Below are positions 53,200-62,319 of a DNA stretch of 64,000 nucleotides, one piece after another. The translations under genes were made by a program, and so were the position numbers. The first letter of the stretch is position 1, and each line of letters begins with the position of its first letter. Source of the DNA: Paenibacillus sp. HWE-109 (GTDB lineage: Bacteria; Bacillota; Bacilli; Paenibacillales; NBRC-103111); NCBI RefSeq assembly GCF_022163125.1, contig NZ_CP091881.1:7455001-7519000 (forward strand), read 5' to 3'. The notes under the pieces are model-generated. The model did not search any database. It was not told the DNA's origin and saw only the letters and a list, made by a program, of their open reading frames with translations.

Positions 53200-53239
53200 C
53201 GTTTAACCTCCTGTTTGCTATTCCGTACTCTCATCATAA

Positions 53240-53281
53240 TAAAAAAAAGTCATAGTGACCTAGTAACTACAGTCACATGAC
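53240..53281 (-). terminator. Terminator after the VanW gene
   Basis: On the minus strand: GTCATGTGAC / GTCACTATGAC with a one-base bulge, then TTTTTTTT. Confidence 0.75.
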
Positions 53282-53289
53282 CTTAGTAA

Positions 53290-54732
53290 TTAACGAAAGG
53301 AAGGTCCCTTTACCCCATCTTCGAGGATTGGCTGCTTGGATTCATTGGGCAGGCCTTCTTCCGGTTTGATATCACCACGATTGGCTGCGATTAAGGTAGG
53401 AACTGGTGAATACTGATCCTTAGAGATTAGTTCTTTTTTCACAAGTATGCCGTTTTCCTTCTTTGTGCGATAAGTTTCTACTTTATAGCCAGCTTTACCG
53501 ATGCTGACAGACCTAGTAGCTCCAAGCGGGAGGCTCGGATTATGCAAGTATTTGATTGGTGGCTGGATGGTTTCCACTATAGATGAGTCGATATCGTATG
53601 TGATTCCTGGTGACATATGTCCGAAAAGCTTTACGGTAACCGCCTGGTCTGTCGTAATGGTTCGTATTAATAAATACGTATCTGTATTATTGCGAAATTT
53701 GAAGTTAATATAACCGTTGGCAAAAGTGGCATCCTGCCCAAGCGGGACATAGCTAACGGGCAGTGAATGATTGCGCCTTTCTATAATTTCAAGGCCACTT
53801 CGCAGAACAGCATTATACAGGGTCGTTGACACTTGGCAGATACCGCCTCCAATACCCGGGACGAGCTTGCCGTTGAGAATAACCGGGGCTTCCTTGTAGC
53901 CATATTTGGCTTCGGTTTGTGCAATGATTTTACTATAGTCAAAGGTTTCTCCTGGGGCCATGAGCAAATCCTGAATGGATTCCGCTGTCGAGCGAATGTT
54001 GTGAATACGGCCTTCCCCTGACGTTGGAAAAGAGGTCGTGAACTCTGATATTTTACCATCGATGCCTTGCTGCTTCAAATTCTCAACGGTAGTGGGCGGA
54101 CTTTCCTCATATAGAGGAAGAGTCAGTCGTATGGGAGCGGCATTGTGAATGGTGGAGACAGATGGCGTGACTTCTAGCAAGTGTTCGGATAAGTGGGCAA
54201 AGTCGACACGCAGCACTTTTCGCTCGGGTTCATAGAGAATTGAATCTTGTGGGGTCACTAATCTTTTGGCTGGAGCGGGTTGCTGTGCATAGAGCGTTTG
54301 CCAAGCCCCTTTTACCTCTGAACTGAGCTGTGTTTCATTGACGGAAACCTCTAATGGGATAGCGGCATGGCGCAAGGTCCAGCGAGCTTGGATGCGATGG
54401 AGAGGGGAACTTTGGAACAGTTGTTCAAGGGAATTTGTGAGCGCTTCAGTTTGAAAATGAATACCTAGCTGACCTAGTGTTAATTGTCTGTTGGGAATAT
54501 CAGGGTAAGAGGTTTCTATTTGAATTGGATAGGCAGTGAGCAGCTCCAGTCGTTGTTGTAATTGTTGTTGGAAGGCTTCATAGGGCATACCTCCGACACG
54601 CCAGCCTGCAACAGAGAAATTCGCTGGTAGAGTAGCCTGAGATCCGTAGACATAGAGAGCTATGCCAAAGGCGCTTAGCAGTCCGGCAAGAATCGATGCA
54701 TAGAGGGTAATTTTTGCGAAAGGGTATGACAT
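53290..54732 (-). CDS. VanW-family exported protein
   Basis: 480 residues. Start ATG at 54732 is set by AAGGAGCC on the minus strand; an upstream ATG at 54771 has no site. A transmembrane helix (ITLYASILAGLLSAFGIALY) suggests signal anchor. Two PG-binding-4-like stretches (about 60-220) precede the VanW domain (IHNIRSTAESIQDLLMAPGE, VPGIGGGICQVSTTLYNAVL). VanW occurs in vancomycin operons, but most Bacillales homologs are unrelated to resistance; role in the wall is inferred. Divergent from ftsE. Confidence 0.88.
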   Translation of the reverse strand: MSYPFAKITLYASILAGLLSAFGIALYVYGSQATLPANFSVAGWRVGGMPYEAFQQQLQQRLELLTAYPIQIETSYPDIPNRQLTLGQLGIHFQTEALTNSLEQLFQSSPLHRIQARWTLRHAAIPLEVSVNETQLSSEVKGAWQTLYAQQPAPAKRLVTPQDSILYEPERKVLRVDFAHLSEHLLEVTPSVSTIHNAAPIRLTLPLYEESPPTTVENLKQQGIDGKISEFTTSFPTSGEGRIHNIRSTAESIQDLLMAPGETFDYSKIIAQTEAKYGYKEAPVILNGKLVPGIGGGICQVSTTLYNAVLRSGLEIIERRNHSLPVSYVPLGQDATFANGYINFKFRNNTDTYLLIRTITTDQAVTVKLFGHMSPGITYDIDSSIVETIQPPIKYLHNPSLPLGATRSVSIGKAGYKVETYRTKKENGILVKKELISKDQYSPVPTLIAANRGDIKPEEGLPNESKQPILEDGVKGPSFR

Positions 54733-54844
54733 GTCTAGTGGCTCCTTTACATACGAATGAGTTACGGGCATGTACTACTATATGTATCTTCTTTGGCATC
54801 ATTTTATTACTAAATCCTTATTCGGGTGAATTATGTACAAATCA

Positions 54845-54853
54845 TGTTATAAT
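54845..54853 (+). promoter_or_regulatory. Extended -10 promoter candidate for ftsEX
   Basis: TGT-TATAAT, perfect -10 with TG extension; no clear -35. Leader of about 130 nt. Confidence 0.5.
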
Positions 54854-54986
54854 GACGGTATTCCGCATGAATTTCAATGCGTTTTTAGAAGGAATATCCG
54901 CTTTTGTGTCGAATGGATATAGGCTATCAATAAAGCAGAGAGACTTTGAGCTCCGCTCAAAGATCCCTATATTAGGATGTGATATT

Positions 54987-55673
54987 GTGATCGAAATGCA
55001 GGACGTATGGAAAACGTACTCCAACGGCACTCATGCATTGCGAGGGATTAATGTAAAAGTGGACCGCAACGAGTTCGTTTATGTTGTTGGACCTTCCGGC
55101 GCAGGTAAATCGACATTTATGAAGTTGATGTATAGAGAAGAAAGGCCGACCAAAGGGCAGATTTTCGTCAATGGGTTTAATCTAGAAAAGCTGAAACAAC
55201 GCAAGATTCCTTATTTGCGCCGCAATATTGGCGTCATCTTTCAGGATTATCGCTTGCTTCCCAAGCTGTCTATTCTTGAAAATGTAGCTTTCGCTATGGA
55301 AGTTATTGAAGCGCCTAAGAAACAAATCAAGAAACGCACGATGGAAGTGCTCGAGCTTGTGAAGCTCAAGGACAAGGCGAATTCGCTGCCGTCACAGCTT
55401 TCTGGAGGCGAGCAGCAGCGCGTAGCGATTGCCCGGGCAATAATTAACAACCCATCCGTCATTATCGCCGATGAACCGACAGGAAATCTCGACCCCGAAA
55501 CATCATGGGGCATTATGAAATTGATGGAGGAAATTAATTTCCGCGGCACGACGATAGTCATGGCTACGCATAACAAAGAGATCGTGAATACGATGCGTAA
55601 ACGAGTTATTGCAATCGAGAATGGCCTTATTGCTCGCGACCAGCTACGGGGGGAATACGGTTATGAAGATTAG
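54987..55673 (+). CDS. ftsE: Cell-division ABC ATPase FtsE
   Basis: 228 residues from GTG 54987 (MIEMQDVWKTYSNG), the family's usual length; the open frame extends upstream without a ribosome site. With FtsX it activates peptidoglycan hydrolases. Walker A GPSGAGKST, signature LSGGEQQRVAIARA, Walker B VIIADEPTGNLD, H-loop ATHNKE. Overlaps ftsX by 11 bp. Confidence 0.97.
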   Translation: MIEMQDVWKTYSNGTHALRGINVKVDRNEFVYVVGPSGAGKSTFMKLMYREERPTKGQIFVNGFNLEKLKQRKIPYLRRNIGVIFQDYRLLPKLSILENVAFAMEVIEAPKKQIKKRTMEVLELVKLKDKANSLPSQLSGGEQQRVAIARAIINNPSVIIADEPTGNLDPETSWGIMKLMEEINFRGTTIVMATHNKEIVNTMRKRVIAIENGLIARDQLRGEYGYED

Positions 55674-56580
55674 CACGGCTGCGCGTCACTTGCGAGAAGG
55701 CACAAGAAATGTGGTCCGAAATGGTTGGATGACATTTGCTTCGATCAGCTCTATTGCCATTTCTTTATTGATTCTAGGAATTTTTGTTCTTATTACATTG
55801 AATGTGAATGATATTGCTGCCCAGATTGAAGATCAGGTAGAAATTAATGTGTATCTCGAGGTCAATACTTCGCAAGAGCAAATAGATACGTTACAATCCC
55901 AAATCAAAGGGATCAACGAGGTCAAATCGACCAAATTCGTTTCCAAAGAAGAAGGATTAGTGTATTTGCGCGAGAAGCTTGGCGATAGCGGGAAAGCCTT
56001 GCTGGATGGATTCGAGGGTGACAACAACCCGCTGAACGATGCTTTCACGATTGAAGTGGATGACCCGAGAAATGTAGCCGCGGTTGCTGATCAAATCAGC
56101 GCTTTGAACATCGGCAAAGATCCTAAGCCCATTTATAAAGTGAACTACGGCAAAGGCACGGTGGAAGCTTTATTTAAAGTGACGCAAATTGCCCGCTGGG
56201 TTGGCTTTGGCATCGTGATTTTATTGTCTTTCACAGCTGTTTTCCTGATTGCCAATACGATCAAAATTACGATCTTAGCCCGTCGCAAAGAAATTTCGAT
56301 TATGAAAATGGTGGGGGCGACGAATTCGTTTATTCGTTGGCCGTTCTTTATAGAAGGCGCCTTGCTTGGTTTCATCGGTTCGGTTATTCCGGCCGCGCTG
56401 ATCCTGGGGGGCTACTGGAAGCTGCTTCATTTGAGTTCGTTGAACTTGAATCTGCTTATGATTGAATTGACGCCTTTTGGAAGGATTGCTCCTACGATGG
56501 CGGTGCTATTGTTAGGGATTGGAATGGTTATTGGAATCTGGGGTTCCCTAATCTCCGTCCGCAAATTCCTTCGCGTTTAA
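55663..56580 (+). CDS. ftsX: Cell-division membrane protein FtsX
   Basis: 305 residues from ATG 55663 behind GGGGGGAA inside ftsE. Four transmembrane helices (SSIAISLLILGIFVLITLNV first) with an external loop of about 120 residues between helices 1 and 2 (EDQVEINVYLEVNTSQEQID), which receives the hydrolase partner. C-terminal FtsX permease region ends VRKFLRV. The coiled-coil M23 protein at 56850 is the likely partner. Confidence 0.96.
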   Translation: MKISTAARHLREGTRNVVRNGWMTFASISSIAISLLILGIFVLITLNVNDIAAQIEDQVEINVYLEVNTSQEQIDTLQSQIKGINEVKSTKFVSKEEGLVYLREKLGDSGKALLDGFEGDNNPLNDAFTIEVDDPRNVAAVADQISALNIGKDPKPIYKVNYGKGTVEALFKVTQIARWVGFGIVILLSFTAVFLIANTIKITILARRKEISIMKMVGATNSFIRWPFFIEGALLGFIGSVIPAALILGGYWKLLHLSSLNLNLLMIELTPFGRIAPTMAVLLLGIGMVIGIWGSLISVRKFLRV

Positions 56581-56587
56581 ATGGTGG

Positions 56588-56751
56588 CTTTTAAAACCGA
56601 CTTTGATAACGAGGCTTTTCTGGAAGCGTACTCGGCATCGAATCTTGAATGAAAATGGGGCACTGTGGTACTCATGTAGCTCGCTACACTCCGTTCCTCC
56701 TGCCCTCATTTTCATCCAACCTTCTCGGTTCTGAAAGCCGATTTTTAAAGC
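56588..56751. repeat. Nested palindromic intergenic element after ftsX
   Basis: Outer arms about 27 bp (56588-56613 against 56724-56751, about 80 percent complementary). Inner arms GAAAATGGGGCA at 56651-56662 and TGCCCTCATTTTC at 56701-56713. Central TGTAG / CTACA at 56675-56688. May also end ftsEX transcripts. Looks like a mobile or REP-type palindrome; other copies cannot be checked here. Confidence 0.7.
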
Positions 56752-56849
56752 TTTTATTTATGTTTTCATAGATTCAAAGATTAAGAGATTCGCAGAATAT
56801 AAGATTCATAATGATTCATCAGGTTATTGATGATGGGGAGGCTACGTGC

Positions 56850-58040
56850 TTGAATAAGAAGATTCTACCCTTGGTGTTGACACTTGGGATTGCGGCTTCG
56901 CTCGCGGTTCCATATGCGGGATATGCCGCTTCTACAACGGAGAAGATCGATCAGCAGTTGACTCAGCTTAAGAAACAGAAAGCGGAAGCGCAGCAGAAGG
57001 CGAGTGACGCACAGAACCAAATTACCAAGGTACAAACGGAAAAAGATCAGACGACGAAGGATATGAATACCCTTCTTAATCAGGTCAATGAAGCTAGCAA
57101 GAAACTGACGAATTTAAATGAGCAGATTGATCAAGTTTCGGATAATTTAGAACTGAATGCCAAGCAGTTGGACGAAGCGGTTGCGCGCGTGGAAAGCCGC
57201 GACAGCATGCTCAAATCCCGTGTTCGCTTAATGTATATGAATGGCTTTGTTTCTTATATGGACGTGCTGCTTAGCGCGACCAGTTTTAATGATTTCTTGA
57301 ATCGTATAGAAGCTTTGAAGTCGATTGTGAATCAAGATAAAGAGATACTAGAGTCGAATAAGAAAGATAAAGAAACTGTCACTCTGAAGAAAGAAGAAAC
57401 AGAGAAGCAGCTTGAACAGGTGAAGATTCTGTACGCCAATGCGGATGCCCTTCGAGATGAACTGCAAGCCAAGGAGAAGGCTAAAGAAGTTAAGATTGCC
57501 TCCTTGTCCAAGCAGGAGAAAGTTCTTGAAGATATTTCAGAAGAAAGCGATAAGCAGATTACGCAAATTGCGAAGCAGGAAGCCGATCTTCAGGAGAAGA
57601 AGCGGGCTGCCAGCAAAGCTAAATCTCCTTTTACCTACACAGGTGGGAAATTGGGCTATCCATTAGCGGCTCAAGCGCCTCTAACCTCTGATTTCGTTGA
57701 TCGGATTAATCCGGTAACGGGTAAAGCAGAGAGTCATAAAGGCATCGATTTGGGGGCTCCGAAAGGGACTGGCATTCTGGCTGCAGAGAATGGTTCGGTT
57801 ATTTATGCCTCATGGATGAACGGTTATGGCAATTGCATTATTGTGAACCATGGTAATGGCCTCTGGACGTTGTATGGACATATCATGAATGACGGTATCT
57901 ATGTCAAAGTCGGAGACGTCGTTAAACGCGGGCAGAAAATTGCCGGTGTTGGCTCGACGGGACAATCGACAGGAAATCACTTACATTTCGAGGTCAGACT
58001 CAATGAAGTTCCTAGAGATCCTAAACCGTACTTACGCTAG
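56850..58040 (+). CDS. Coiled-coil M23 peptidase, FtsEX-linked hydrolase
   Basis: 396 residues; TTG 56850 follows GGGGAGG and gives a good signal peptide (LPLVLTLGIAASLAVPYAGYA). Residues 35-260 are long coiled coil (QLTQLKKQKAEAQQKASDAQ), as in EnvC/PcsB-type activators. The C-terminal LytM/M23 domain keeps its zinc ligands in SHKGIDLGAP and GNHLHFEVR, so it should be an active endopeptidase. Directly downstream of ftsEX, which suggests FtsX recruits it to cut peptidoglycan. Confidence 0.92.
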   Translation: MNKKILPLVLTLGIAASLAVPYAGYAASTTEKIDQQLTQLKKQKAEAQQKASDAQNQITKVQTEKDQTTKDMNTLLNQVNEASKKLTNLNEQIDQVSDNLELNAKQLDEAVARVESRDSMLKSRVRLMYMNGFVSYMDVLLSATSFNDFLNRIEALKSIVNQDKEILESNKKDKETVTLKKEETEKQLEQVKILYANADALRDELQAKEKAKEVKIASLSKQEKVLEDISEESDKQITQIAKQEADLQEKKRAASKAKSPFTYTGGKLGYPLAAQAPLTSDFVDRINPVTGKAESHKGIDLGAPKGTGILAAENGSVIYASWMNGYGNCIIVNHGNGLWTLYGHIMNDGIYVKVGDVVKRGQKIAGVGSTGQSTGNHLHFEVRLNEVPRDPKPYLR

Positions 58041-58130
58041 GACAACTTGGTTATAAAATGGGAATAGCTTGTCATATACTACAAACAGGCGAACTCAAAT
58101 GGGTTTAGGAAAAAGGTGGTGTATCACGCT

Positions 58131-59594
58131 TTGCAATTCAAAGGTCGCACGGTCATTGTATTCGTATTGTTAGCTATGTTTGCGAGTAGTATTGTCACAC
58201 TAACCATTGTGGATTCTTCCTTCTCGTGGGGACGCAGCGAGAAGCCTGTGGGAAGTACGGCTGCGGCGACTTCGGGCTCTACTGGACTTTCGAGCAAGGA
58301 ACTGAGCAAGATTTCAACAACCTTTCAACTCATCGAAAGCAAGTACTTGAAGCAGCCTGATCATGATAAGTTAGTCAACGGCGCTATCAATGGTATGCTG
58401 GAGTCTCTCGAAGATCCATTCACTGTCTATATGGATCAGAAAGAAGCGAAGCAGTTCGATGAAAGCATCACCTCATCGTTTCAAGGGATTGGCGCCGAGG
58501 TTTCGATTGAGGATGGCAAATTCGTGATCGTCTCTCCGATCAAAGGCTCGCCAGCAGAGAAAGCTGGGATTCAAGCGAAAGATGTCATCGTCTCTGTGAA
58601 CGGGGACAAGTTGGATGGCTTAACGCTGAACCAAGCGGTTATGAAGATTCGAGGTCCCAAAGGCACACAAGCCAAACTGGATTTGTTGCGTCAAGGTGCG
58701 GGAGATCCCGTCCAAGTGATTGTCGTGAGAGATAACATTGATGTTGAAACCGTGTATGGTGAAATGATGCAGGATCAAATTGGCAAAATCGAGATTCGTC
58801 AGTTCTCATCCAACACGGCTGTGCGCTTCGCAGAAGAGCTGAAAAACCTCGAAGCCAAAGGGATGAAAGGTCTAGTCATCGATGTGCGGAATGATCCAGG
58901 CGGGCTCTTGAACGTCGTTGTAGACATCGTGAATCCGTTCGTGAAGAGCGGCAAGCCAATTGTTCAAGTTGAGAACCGCGACGGAAAGCGGGAGCCTACG
59001 CCTTCCACGGGTACAGGCAAGAATTATCCAATTTCGGTTCTGATCAATAAAGGAAGCGCGAGCGCGTCAGAGATTTTGGCAGGAGCGTTCCAAGAAGCTG
59101 TTGGAAGTAAAATTGTTGGCGAAACCTCCTATGGAAAAGGGACAGTTCAAGTTACTTTCGAGAAGGAAATGGGCGATGGCAGCAATATTAAGATGACAGT
59201 GTATAAATGGTTGACGCCGAATGGCAACTGGATTCATAAAACGGGCATCTCGCCGGATATCCCTGTTGAGCAGCCTGGTTATTTTAAAGCGGCTCCGCTT
59301 TCCAAAAAAGGCGTTCTCAAACAGGATACAACGAGCGATGACGTGAAAAACTTGCAGCTTATGCTTGCTGGTCTAGGTTTTAATCCAGAGCGATCCGATG
59401 GTTATTTCAACGATAAGACAGTTACAGCAGTTAAAGCATTTCAACGGACGAACGATCTGCCTATGACAGGTGAAGTTGACGTAGAAACAGCGAATAAGAT
59501 CGAGAAATCGATTCTTACGCAAATCCGTGAACCTAAGAATGATCTGCAGCTGAAAGCGGCGGTCAGTCAGATTCAGAAGCAGCTCGGGAAATAA
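58131..59594 (+). CDS. ctpB: C-terminal processing protease CtpB-type (S41)
   Basis: 487 residues from TTG 58131 behind AAGGTGG; a GTG at 58116 is the alternative. Transmembrane helix (VIVFVLLAMFASSIVTLTIV), PDZ domain (about 120-200, FQGIGAEVSIEDGKFVIVSP), then S41 core with catalytic Ser in GSASASEILAG and Lys in ETSYGKGTVQ. A C-terminal peptidoglycan-binding domain (DVKNLQLMLAGLGFNPERSD). Bacillus CtpB cleaves SpoIVFA in sporulation; that role here is inference. Confidence 0.92.
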   Translation: MQFKGRTVIVFVLLAMFASSIVTLTIVDSSFSWGRSEKPVGSTAAATSGSTGLSSKELSKISTTFQLIESKYLKQPDHDKLVNGAINGMLESLEDPFTVYMDQKEAKQFDESITSSFQGIGAEVSIEDGKFVIVSPIKGSPAEKAGIQAKDVIVSVNGDKLDGLTLNQAVMKIRGPKGTQAKLDLLRQGAGDPVQVIVVRDNIDVETVYGEMMQDQIGKIEIRQFSSNTAVRFAEELKNLEAKGMKGLVIDVRNDPGGLLNVVVDIVNPFVKSGKPIVQVENRDGKREPTPSTGTGKNYPISVLINKGSASASEILAGAFQEAVGSKIVGETSYGKGTVQVTFEKEMGDGSNIKMTVYKWLTPNGNWIHKTGISPDIPVEQPGYFKAAPLSKKGVLKQDTTSDDVKNLQLMLAGLGFNPERSDGYFNDKTVTAVKAFQRTNDLPMTGEVDVETANKIEKSILTQIREPKNDLQLKAAVSQIQKQLGK

Positions 59595-59660
59595 TTGTGG
59601 GTCAGATAATGGAAATTCGTTAGGTATGGCAGGAAAAGTACGGTTTGTAGTCGAAATGAG

Positions 59661-59702
59661 ATAGGAAGGTTGCTTAGATTAGGCAGCCTTCCTATTTCTT
59701 TT
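59661..59702 (+). terminator. Terminator after ctpB
   Basis: ATAGGAAGGTTGC / GCAGCCTTCCTAT stem (one bulge), followed by TTCTTTT. The minJ ribosome site follows at once. Confidence 0.8.
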
Positions 59703-59717
59703 ATCCGAGGAGCCCTT

Positions 59718-60998
59718 ATGGATGTGTTGACTCAATTTTTGGACAGGCTGCTGCAGGCCGTTGGGCAGTTGTTTGTGAATCCTTTCTACTATATAGGCAT
59801 TTTATTTATCGTCTTGCATTATCGTAAGCAAATACAGATGGAACGCAAGTTATTTCACACTCGTCTTCATTCGTTGCTGAATGAGACTTGGCGCACCATT
59901 CTTTGGGGTTGGATCGGTGGTATCGGCGCTTCAGTTGTCATGCTTTTCGTCGGGGTTAGCATTGAGGCGGATGTCATTATTCTGTTGTGGGTGTTAACGG
60001 CAGTTCTTGTGCTGTTTCGTGTCCGATTTATCTGTTTGGCTTATGCTGTGGGGATTCTGGGGATCGCCCAAGTTCTGTTGTCTTGGCTGCCAAGCGAAGC
60101 TATCCAGGAGGCATTTCCCGTCTTTAAGATAGTTGCAGGCGCAGATATCCCTTCTTTGCTGGTGATCGTAGCCGTTCTTCATCTGCTGGAAGGCTTTCTG
60201 GTTGGATTTCAGGGAGCGCGGATGGCAAGCCCTCTTTTCCTTGAGGGGAAACGTGGGCAGATCGTCGGGGCCCAGCAACTGCAAGGCTTCTGGCCCGTCC
60301 CACTGTTCCTGTTGGTGCCGCTAGCAGGAGGCAATTCCGCAGGACTTCCATGGGAAACCCTGTTTGGATCGAACCTTGCCTCCGGATGGACGCTGCTTGC
60401 TTTCCCGGCGATGATCGGTTTCACGGAGCTGACGATTTCGAAGCTGCCGCGCAGACAGGCTCGCTTTAGTGCAAGTATGCTCTATCTTTATGGTCTTATC
60501 CTGTTCGGTGCGGCAATGGCAGCCCAGTACTGGTCGCCGATTATGCTTGTAGCAGCGGTGCTGAGCATTGGTTTGCATGAAGGATTGATCCGTTACAATC
60601 AATGGTTGGAAGCGAAGCAAATTCCGTTCTACGTGCATTCACAGCGAGGGCTTATGGTCTTATCGGTTGTACCTGGGAGCCCAGCGCAAGAGCTTGGCAT
60701 TCAAGTAGGCGAAATTCTGCATAAAGTGAATGGTCACAAGATCAAAACAAAAACCGATTTACATGTCGCGATGGGATTGAACTCAGCGTTTTGCAGGCTG
60801 GAAGTGTTGAATGAGCAGGGTGAAGTACGCTTCCTGCACCGTGCCTTGTATGCAGGCGAGCACCACCAGCTAGGCATTATTCTGGCACCTGATCAAGAGG
60901 CTCTTTACTTCACAGAGCATCGTCCAGTGCATTTATTTTCCTATTTGCGCGGGAAACTGACCGGGCTGCTATCCAATGATTCAACGAAATCGATGTAA
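59718..60998 (+). CDS. minJ: PDZ-domain membrane protein, MinJ-like
   Basis: 426 residues from ATG 59718 behind GAGGAG. Seven or so hydrophobic segments in the first 310 residues, then a PDZ domain at about 320-390 (GLMVLSVVPGSPAQELGIQV, NGHKIKTKTDLHVAMG). Gene order ctpB-minJ is the same as in Bacillus subtilis, where MinJ bridges DivIVA and MinD at the division site. Identification rests on topology, PDZ and position. Ends before a gene-free region. Confidence 0.75.
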   Translation: MDVLTQFLDRLLQAVGQLFVNPFYYIGILFIVLHYRKQIQMERKLFHTRLHSLLNETWRTILWGWIGGIGASVVMLFVGVSIEADVIILLWVLTAVLVLFRVRFICLAYAVGILGIAQVLLSWLPSEAIQEAFPVFKIVAGADIPSLLVIVAVLHLLEGFLVGFQGARMASPLFLEGKRGQIVGAQQLQGFWPVPLFLLVPLAGGNSAGLPWETLFGSNLASGWTLLAFPAMIGFTELTISKLPRRQARFSASMLYLYGLILFGAAMAAQYWSPIMLVAAVLSIGLHEGLIRYNQWLEAKQIPFYVHSQRGLMVLSVVPGSPAQELGIQVGEILHKVNGHKIKTKTDLHVAMGLNSAFCRLEVLNEQGEVRFLHRALYAGEHHQLGIILAPDQEALYFTEHRPVHLFSYLRGKLTGLLSNDSTKSM

Positions 60999-61497
60999 AG
61001 GTCTCAAAGGGCATCTTCAACTGAATGAGGGGCTGTTTCAAATACCGTTATCGCTCTCCGCCCCCCACAATTCATTTGCTGCTCTCTAAAGAACTGTATG
61101 ATGCTTATAGACGAGAAAACAGCCTCTTCGGCGATCTAATGAACTGAATTGGCGTTATCGAGCAGCTTATAGGCGAAATAATGATCATAAGATCATAAGC
61201 ATGATATAACGGGATGGGGATTCATTAGATTTTCCAAACGCTCGATTTTGATCAAATAAAGCTTGCTGAGTTCGTAAGAGGTGCTTGCTGCGCTTTGGGC
61301 GCCACACCATTATGGAGTGTTTCTCTGCATTGAAAATAAGCTAGTTGAAAGTGCTTATTTGTTCGAATGGCGACTACCGACGCCAAAAAAGGAGCTAAGC
61401 GACGATACAAGTCGCTTAGCTCCTTTTTTCATTTTTTCCCAACGAATGAGTCTGTCCCGGTCATCAACGATCGTTGCTTTTGGGATAGCCTCTTACG
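60999..61497. other. 499-bp gene-free region between minJ and motB
   Basis: Contains inverted GGCTGTTT / AAACAGCC (61031-61038 and about 61116-61123), a direct repeat GCTTATAGRCGA (about 61103 and 61165), repeated GTTATCG, and ATGATC-ATAA-GATCAT at about 61181. Short frames present have no ribosome site or family features. Ends in the bidirectional terminator. Confidence 0.6.
61385..61430. terminator. Bidirectional terminator between minJ and motB
   Basis: Perfect stem of about 19 bp: AAAAAAGGAGCTAAGCGAC / GTCGCTTAGCTCCTTTTTT with loop GATACAA. Confidence 0.93.
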
Positions 61498-62319
61498 TTA
61501 TTTAATAACAGTTGCTGGAGCCAGTCCATCACGGAGGACAATGATTTCGACGCGGCGGTTTTTACTGCGGTTCTCATCGCTGGTGTTAGGGACTTTGGGC
61601 ATTGTATCGGCATAAGCCGTGGCAATGAATTTATTATTATCAAGCTTGGCCGTATCGCTGAAATAACGAAGGACAGAAAGGGAACGGGCAAAGGACAAGC
61701 CCCAGTTGTCTTTGAGTGGCGAACCGGGAGCCAGAGGCAAGTTGTCGGTGTGCCCCTCAATGCTTACCTTGCTATTTAGCGTTGGGAAGAGGGAAGCAAG
61801 CTTTTGGAGAATGGGCGAGGAGGCTGGTTTCAGATCCGCTTTGCCCAGGTCAAAAAGGAATAAATCATTCAGTGTGATCGCCACACCGCGCTCGGTATCG
61901 CTAGCGGATACCTGAGCCTCCAAATTTTGATCCTTAATGTAAGCTTGGACTTGTTTTAAGAGATCTTGGAGTTCCTTTTCGCGCTTTTCTTTCTCGCTTT
62001 GATCAGGCTTGGTTTTATCTTTCTCTTCCTTTTGTTCGTCTAAGTTTTGCTTCGTATAATCTTTGTCCTTGCTGTCAGAGTCCCCCTGTTTAGGAGTCAT
62101 TTGACCGCTGATCCCGTGGCCTTTATCTAGAACCGAGTCAGCTTTCTGGAACTGCATGTTTAATACTTGCGCCAAAACGGCATACTTTTGAACATCCACT
62201 TTACTCATCGCATACATAATGATGAAGAATACGAGCAGCAAGGTGATTAAATCCGCATAGGTAATGAGCCATCTCTCATGATTAACATGCTCTTCCTGCT
62301 TCTTACCTCTCCGCGCCAT
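61498..62319 (-). CDS. motB: Flagellar stator protein MotB
   Basis: 273 residues. Short basic start, one transmembrane helix with the proton-carrying Asp23 (WLITYADLITLLLVFFIIMY), a charged helical linker (SDSKDKDYTKQNLDEQKEEK) and an OmpA-like peptidoglycan-binding domain (SIEGHTDNLPLAPGSPLKDN, NRRVEIIVL). Overlaps motA by 17 bp. A lysine- and aspartate-rich linker longer than usual. Confidence 0.96.
   Translation of the reverse strand: MARRGKKQEEHVNHERWLITYADLITLLLVFFIIMYAMSKVDVQKYAVLAQVLNMQFQKADSVLDKGHGISGQMTPKQGDSDSKDKDYTKQNLDEQKEEKDKTKPDQSEKEKREKELQDLLKQVQAYIKDQNLEAQVSASDTERGVAITLNDLFLFDLGKADLKPASSPILQKLASLFPTLNSKVSIEGHTDNLPLAPGSPLKDNWGLSFARSLSVLRYFSDTAKLDNNKFIATAYADTMPKVPNTSDENRSKNRRVEIIVLRDGLAPATVIK

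Noticed and set aside
61281..61505. Short plus-strand frames in the minJ-motB gap
   Set aside because: They run through the terminator hairpin and lack ribosome sites.
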